Of a stretch of 64,000 nt of DNA, positions 60,460 through 64,000 are shown piece after piece (position 1 is the stretch's first letter; each line of letters begins with the position of its first letter). Source of the stretch: JAYEIA01 sp964472505 (GTDB lineage: Bacteria > Bacteroidota > Bacteroidia > Bacteroidales > JAADGE01); NCBI GenBank assembly GCA_964472505.1, contig CAYYQW010000009.1, forward strand, positions 16,046 through 80,045. Direction: 5' to 3'. The notes beneath the pieces were generated by a model. The model had not been told where the DNA came from and made no database searches. It was given only the letters and a program-made list of their open reading frames with translations. Position numbers and translations under genes: made by a program.

Positions 60460-61770
60460 ATGCCAAAATACAATAAATTTATGTTTTTTCAGCAAATTCA
60501 ATTAAAAAAATGTTTTTTTATTCTTCTCGCTTTCTTTCTTTTGCCCGCTGCGGCTATAGGACAAGCTGAGCTTGAGTATGCGAATCGGGTTTACTCGGAA
60601 ACGGTAAGAACGGCGCAGCTATATCCTGCGGGTGATCCCATGGGCTATCCGATTATTCGTTTAAATACCGACGAAACACTTGTTCTGGAATTTGATGACC
60701 TGTCGGCTGAGAGCAAAGATTATTATTTTGCTTTCATTCATTGCACGCCCGACTGGAAGCCTTCCGACTTGATGGAAACCGAATATATTGATGGTTTTTC
60801 CGAAGATGAAATCACCGATTATGAGTATTCTTTCAATACCCTTAAAGATTATAATCATTACCGCGCCGAGTTTCCTACTGATTTTTATATGCCTCGACTT
60901 TCGGGTAATTATTTGCTTTTGGTATTTGAAGATTATAATCGCAGCAAACCGGTACTTACTCGCAGATTTCGGGTCTTGGATGAAAAAGTGCAGTTATCGG
61001 TTGAGCTGAAACGCTCCGAATTGGTTTCTAAGGCCGATTGCTGCACGCAATTTCGTGTAAATGTTCGGGATGTTTCGGCGGGTGCCACAGCCGATGTTCG
61101 TGAAACGGCTTTATATATTCACCGCAATAATTCCGAACGCTTTGCATTGGGCAATTTGCAACCCGACTTCATCCAAGGCCGTGTATTGGTTTATAACAAC
61201 CCGCGCAAATTATTTTTGCCCGGAGCAAATGAATACCGATACACCAATTTAAAAAACCGCCAAAGACAAACCGACCGTGTGGCCGAGGTAGGTTTTATTG
61301 ACCCGTATTATATTTTTACCCTTTATCCGGATATTCATAAAGCTCACATTTATTCAAATACCGAGGATATTAACGGAAAGTATTTGATTACTTCCGATCA
61401 TACCGATTATCCGAAAACCGAAGCGGAATATGTTTTGGCTGATTTTTATTTTCGTGTGAAAGAAGCGTTTTCCAAAGACTTGTATCTCTACGGCGAATTA
61501 ACGAATCATGAAATTTCGCCTGAAAATAAAATGGAATACGATGCCGAAAGAGGCATGTATCATCTGCGAAAAATGTTAAAACAAGGCTTTTATAATTATT
61601 ACTACGCTTTGTATGACCCGCTTACCGGAGAAATTAGCCTGTCTGAAACTGAAGGGAATTTTTATCAAACCGAAAACGACTTCAATTTATATTTTTATTA
61701 TAAAGCTCCCGGTGATATTTATCATCAGCTTGTTGGTTATGAGTTGGTTAATTCTCAGAAAACGATGTAG
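60460..61770 (+). CDS. T9SS plug protein (DUF5103 family)
   Basis: This 436-residue protein has a signal peptide (KKCFFILLAFFLLPAAAIGQ; the ATG at 60481 is an alternative start giving a shorter lead) and follows the DUF5103 family throughout: RTAQLYPAGDPMGYPIIRLN, LVLEFDDLSAESKDYYFAFI, HCTPDWKPSDLMETEYIDGF, YRAEFPTDFYMPRLSGNYLL. Structural work on the type IX translocon identified a protein of this family as the periplasmic plug of the SprA channel. Its presence fits with the T9SS-sorted protein at 29817. The stop codon is directly followed by a long hairpin element. Confidence 0.9.
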   Translation: MPKYNKFMFFQQIQLKKCFFILLAFFLLPAAAIGQAELEYANRVYSETVRTAQLYPAGDPMGYPIIRLNTDETLVLEFDDLSAESKDYYFAFIHCTPDWKPSDLMETEYIDGFSEDEITDYEYSFNTLKDYNHYRAEFPTDFYMPRLSGNYLLLVFEDYNRSKPVLTRRFRVLDEKVQLSVELKRSELVSKADCCTQFRVNVRDVSAGATADVRETALYIHRNNSERFALGNLQPDFIQGRVLVYNNPRKLFLPGANEYRYTNLKNRQRQTDRVAEVGFIDPYYIFTLYPDIHKAHIYSNTEDINGKYLITSDHTDYPKTEAEYVLADFYFRVKEAFSKDLYLYGELTNHEISPENKMEYDAERGMYHLRKMLKQGFYNYYYALYDPLTGEISLSETEGNFYQTENDFNLYFYYKAPGDIYHQLVGYELVNSQKTM

Positions 61771-61895
61771 TATTTGGCAGAAAACCCTGCGCCCGTGTGG
61801 TGTTTTTAACGCACGGAATTTTAAAAATGCCTGTTTTGTCAGGTGAAAATATCTGACACGTGCAGCGAATTGAATTTGAAGTTTTCTGCCAAATA
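61771..61895. repeat. Long imperfect hairpin with 15-bp perfect ends
   Basis: TATTTGGCAGAAAAC (61771-61785) and GTTTTCTGCCAAATA (61881-61895) are exact inverse complements at the ends of a 125-base element. The inside also pairs: CTGCGCCCGTGT with ACACGTGCAG, and CCGTG with CACGG. The element begins with the first base after the stop codon of the plug gene. It could be a MITE-like insertion or a structured 3' UTR. Confidence 0.65.
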
Positions 61896-61923
61896 TTTAG
61901 TTACGATTGAAAGAAGAAAGCCA

Positions 61924-61957
61924 TAAAAAAACCGGTCGTTTATCAGACCGGTTTTTT
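61924..61957. terminator. Bidirectional intrinsic terminator
   Basis: AAAAAACCGGTC pairs perfectly with GACCGGTTTTTT around GTTTATCA. It ends both the plus-strand plug gene and the convergent alpha-oxoamine synthase gene. Confidence 0.92.
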
Positions 61958-62043
61958 AGTGTTTTCAGTAAAATGTATTGTTGAACCGGCAACAATACCG
62001 GCTTCTGCAAGCTCAGTCTGCAGAAAGATAGGATGTTTTACAT

Positions 62044-63267
62044 CTAATCATTATACTTTCCTTTTTTCAGATTTTCGGCAATTACCGAAAACGCATCAAT
62101 GGTTTTTTCTACATGTTCCAAAGTATGCGTAGCCGTAGGAATAAGGCGCAACATGATTTTTCCTTTCGGAATAACCGGATATACCACAGCCGAGCAGAAA
62201 ATGTCGTGATTCTCTCGCAGGTCTTTCACCACTTTAATGACTAAGCGGTCATCGCCGTCGAAAAATACGGGTGTAACCGGCGATTCGGTAACGCCCAGAT
62301 TAAAGCCTTTATCTTTGAGGCCTTTTTGCAGAGCATTTACAATGGTCCATAATTTATCTTTTTGCTCGGTATTGCGCCGCATGATTTCCAAGCGTTTCAA
62401 TCCACCTATTACCATGGGCATAGGCAGTGATTTGGCAAAAATTTGTGAGCGCAGATTGTATTGCAGATAATCAATAATGGGTTTTTGGGATGCCACGAAT
62501 GCACCGATTCCGGCAAATGATTTGGCAAAAGTACCGAAATAAATATCTACTTTGTCTTGTACACCAAAGTGTTCGCCGGCACCTTTTCCGAGTTTACCCA
62601 TGGTGCCTATGCCGTGAGCATCATCAATGAAAAGACGGAAATTGTATTTATCTTTCAGGTCGGTGATTACTTTCAGATTGCCCAAGTCGCCTTCCATTCC
62701 GAAAACGCCTTCGGTAATAACCAAAATACCGCCTTTGGTTTTTTTTGTGAGTTTTTCGGCGTGTTGCAGTTGCTTCTCAAAGCTTTGCATGTCGTTGTGT
62801 TTAAATACAAAGCGTTTGCCCATGTGCAGCCTTACACCGTCCAAAATACAGGCATGTGAATCACTATCGTACACAATAACATCATTGCGGTCAACAAGTG
62901 CATCAATAATGGAAACGACGCCTTGGTAGCCGTAATTAAGCAAATAGCCGGATTCTTTATCCACAAAATCAGCCAATTCTTGTTCCAACTGAACGTGGTA
63001 TTTGGTTTGGCCGGTCATCATGCGAGCACCCATAGGGTAGGCCATGCCGTATTCTTCAGCCGCTTTGGCGTCTGCCTCTCGTACTTCGGGATGGTCTGCT
63101 AATCCAAGGTAATTGTTTACACTCCAGACAATCATGTTTTTACCCTGAAATGTCATTTCGGGCCCGATTCTGCCTTCTAATTGCGGGAATGTCATGTAAC
63201 CGTGTACGGTATCGTAATATTTTCCCAAATCCGTTTTCGATGTGTCTAACTTGTCAAATATATCCAC
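62044..63267 (-). CDS. Alpha-oxoamine synthase, serine palmitoyltransferase-like
   Basis: This 407-residue PLP enzyme (GTG start at 63267) condenses an amino acid with an acyl-CoA or acyl-ACP. It has NYLGLADHP, MGARMMTGQTKYHVQLEQELA, FIDDAHGIGTMG with the PLP-binding Asp/His, and the Schiff-base lysine in FGTFAKSFAGIGAFVAS. That lysine motif (TFxKSFA) resembles serine palmitoyltransferase rather than 2-amino-3-ketobutyrate ligase (TLGKALGG). It may start sphingolipid, sulfonolipid or related lipid synthesis, typical of Bacteroidota. Many databases would call it glycine C-acetyltransferase; I hold the substrate open. No lipid gene adjoins it. Confidence 0.85.
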   Translation of the reverse strand: MDIFDKLDTSKTDLGKYYDTVHGYMTFPQLEGRIGPEMTFQGKNMIVWSVNNYLGLADHPEVREADAKAAEEYGMAYPMGARMMTGQTKYHVQLEQELADFVDKESGYLLNYGYQGVVSIIDALVDRNDVIVYDSDSHACILDGVRLHMGKRFVFKHNDMQSFEKQLQHAEKLTKKTKGGILVITEGVFGMEGDLGNLKVITDLKDKYNFRLFIDDAHGIGTMGKLGKGAGEHFGVQDKVDIYFGTFAKSFAGIGAFVASQKPIIDYLQYNLRSQIFAKSLPMPMVIGGLKRLEIMRRNTEQKDKLWTIVNALQKGLKDKGFNLGVTESPVTPVFFDGDDRLVIKVVKDLRENHDIFCSAVVYPVIPKGKIMLRLIPTATHTLEHVEKTIDAFSVIAENLKKGKYND

Positions 63268-63854
63268 TTTATTGTTGTTTTATGTTTATAAAATCTCAGC
63301 GAATTGCAAATATAAATATTATTGGAGAAAATCAGATTAATTTTAAGCTTTTTGCACCGGCCTTTTATGGTGAAGCTTTTGCGAGAACATAGAAAAATCC
63401 GAATTTTAGACCGGAAAATGTAGTAACACAATATTAACAATGGTCAAGCTTATTCATGCATCAACAACTTATATCTATACTCAGAACTCAGTAAATAGTG
63501 CTATTTTTGAAATGTAAATCACAAATAAAAAGTTAAACATCAATACACAATTGTTGAATTGCTATATATTATTAAATTGTTATATGGAAGCAATTTAACA
63601 ATAAAATAATTTAACAATTTTAAAGAAGTCATAAAACAATAATTTGCGATGATTTTAAAAAATTAACATTTTTAGGGAGTTCAGATACTTATGTCTAAAA
63701 ACGGAACACTGATTGGACTGATTTTTTATGATTTTTTAAATTATTTCATTGTCAGGTATCATTATAGGATTTTGTGGACTAATAGCTTCCCGACGACTGC
63801 AAACCCACCGTCTGATATCTGACTTCTGATATCTAATATCTGATATCTGAAACT
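63268..63854. other. AT-rich intergenic region with short repeats
   Basis: About 590 bases with no plausible gene. It contains TTGTTGAATTGC (63551-63562) and GCAATTTAACAA (63590-63601), near-perfect inverse complements, followed by a second AATTTAACAA at 63609. Near the right end is a GATATCTGA repeat run. No promoter with an exact -7 box faces either gene. Confidence 0.5.
63810..63850. repeat. GATATCTGA repeat run
   Basis: Four GATATCT/AATATCT words occur in 41 bases, the first 25 nearly identical to 10093-10117. They lie just downstream of the truncated thioredoxin-like gene. Confidence 0.55.
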
Positions 63855-64000
63855 TTATTCCCCAAACATCATTTTATAAGGCCTTTGGATTTCATTGGCC
63901 AGCTCGTCTATGCTGATATTACGGCTTTTTCGAATGTATTCTCGGCCGCCGAAAAATACGGTAATCGTGGGTACGGTAAAAATACGGTTTTGTCCGGCAA
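63855..64000 (-). CDS. Thioredoxin-like protein, 3' end only
   Basis: The last 48 codons of a minus-strand gene that enters from the right edge. The translation ends AGQNRIFTVPTITVFFGGRE then YIRKSRNISIDELANEIQ and RPYKMMFGE. TVPT is the cis-proline loop of thioredoxin folds, followed by the usual strand (ITVFFGG) and C-terminal helix. The CxxC motif would lie outside the window, so redox activity cannot be judged. Confidence 0.75.
   Translation of the reverse strand, partial: AGQNRIFTVPTITVFFGGREYIRKSRNISIDELANEIQRPYKMMFGE

Noticed and set aside
63240..63267. TATATTTG on the minus strand at the start of the alpha-oxoamine synthase gene
   Set aside because: It lies within codons 2-5 of the gene, so it cannot be its promoter unless the start is wrong; the conserved protein start argues against that.
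62044..63267. Calling the alpha-oxoamine synthase a 2-amino-3-ketobutyrate CoA ligase (kbl)
   Set aside because: The Schiff-base lysine motif is TFAKSFAG, as in serine palmitoyltransferases, and no threonine dehydrogenase gene is adjacent.
1..64000. Search by eye for tRNA, rRNA, CRISPR arrays, transposases and phage genes
   Set aside because: No cloverleaf with a GGTTCGA-type arm, no regular direct-repeat array and no transposase or integrase motif was found; the S74/YadA-like protein has a signal peptide and no phage neighbours.

Overview
The window reads as chromosomal DNA of a Bacteroidota member, probably Bacteroidales-like. The evidence is a type IX secretion (T9SS) plug protein, a T9SS C-terminal sorting domain, a TonB-dependent receptor with a carboxypeptidase-like N-terminal domain, a RodA/PBP2/MreD set, a serine palmitoyltransferase-like enzyme, a tyrosine ammonia-lyase of the flexirubin-producer type, scarcity of Shine-Dalgarno sequences, and repeated TAnnTTTG-type -7 promoter boxes. 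I see no tRNA, rRNA, CRISPR array or insertion sequence. Short palindromic repeats sit in several of the longer intergenic gaps.

Layout. 1-10 kb: a truncated lipoprotein gene, a crotonase, a DUF2752 protein, a very large degenerate RecQ-like protein, and two tandem paralogous envelope proteins. 10-16 kb: a calcineurin-like phosphatase, purA, a TPR sensor kinase with its receiver-only partner, and a PaaK-type CoA ligase. 16-22.4 kb: a membrane TPR protein and ribH, then a compact biosynthetic locus (tyrosine ammonia-lyase, ketoreductase, ketosynthase, acyl carrier protein, LpxL-like acyltransferase) that looks like a reduced aryl-polyene/flexirubin-type pathway. 22.6-36 kb: mutS2, a Cache-domain chemoreceptor, menG, yaaA, a mini T9SS-sorted protein, a YadA-head/S74-chaperone surface protein, a DUF3127 protein, a metal-binding lipoprotein and a multi-PAS histidine kinase. 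36-47 kb: rodA-mrdA-mreD, smpB, miaA, an ABC permease, a PlsC-like acyltransferase, an omega-amidase, a YrdC-family protein and nadE. 47-51 kb: a TonB receptor and two hemerythrins, the second broken by a 5-bp tandem duplication.

The most unusual region is 50.8-59.6 kb on the minus strand. Six closely spaced genes, two junctions of which overlap, encode in order a membrane-anchored protein with three SPOR-like domains, a ClpS adaptor, and four proteins built from a tandem ~32-residue helical unit that also occurs in the flotillin-like FloA family. Two of the four have membrane segments and a FloA-type domain, one is soluble with a degenerate FloA-type domain, and one is repeat-only. The arrangement suggests an expanded FloA-derived membrane scaffold tied to peptidoglycan-binding and Clp adaptor functions. 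I know of no described system with this composition.

The right end holds a T9SS plug protein, a long imperfect hairpin, a bidirectional terminator, a serine palmitoyltransferase-like alpha-oxoamine synthase and the 3' end of a thioredoxin-like gene.
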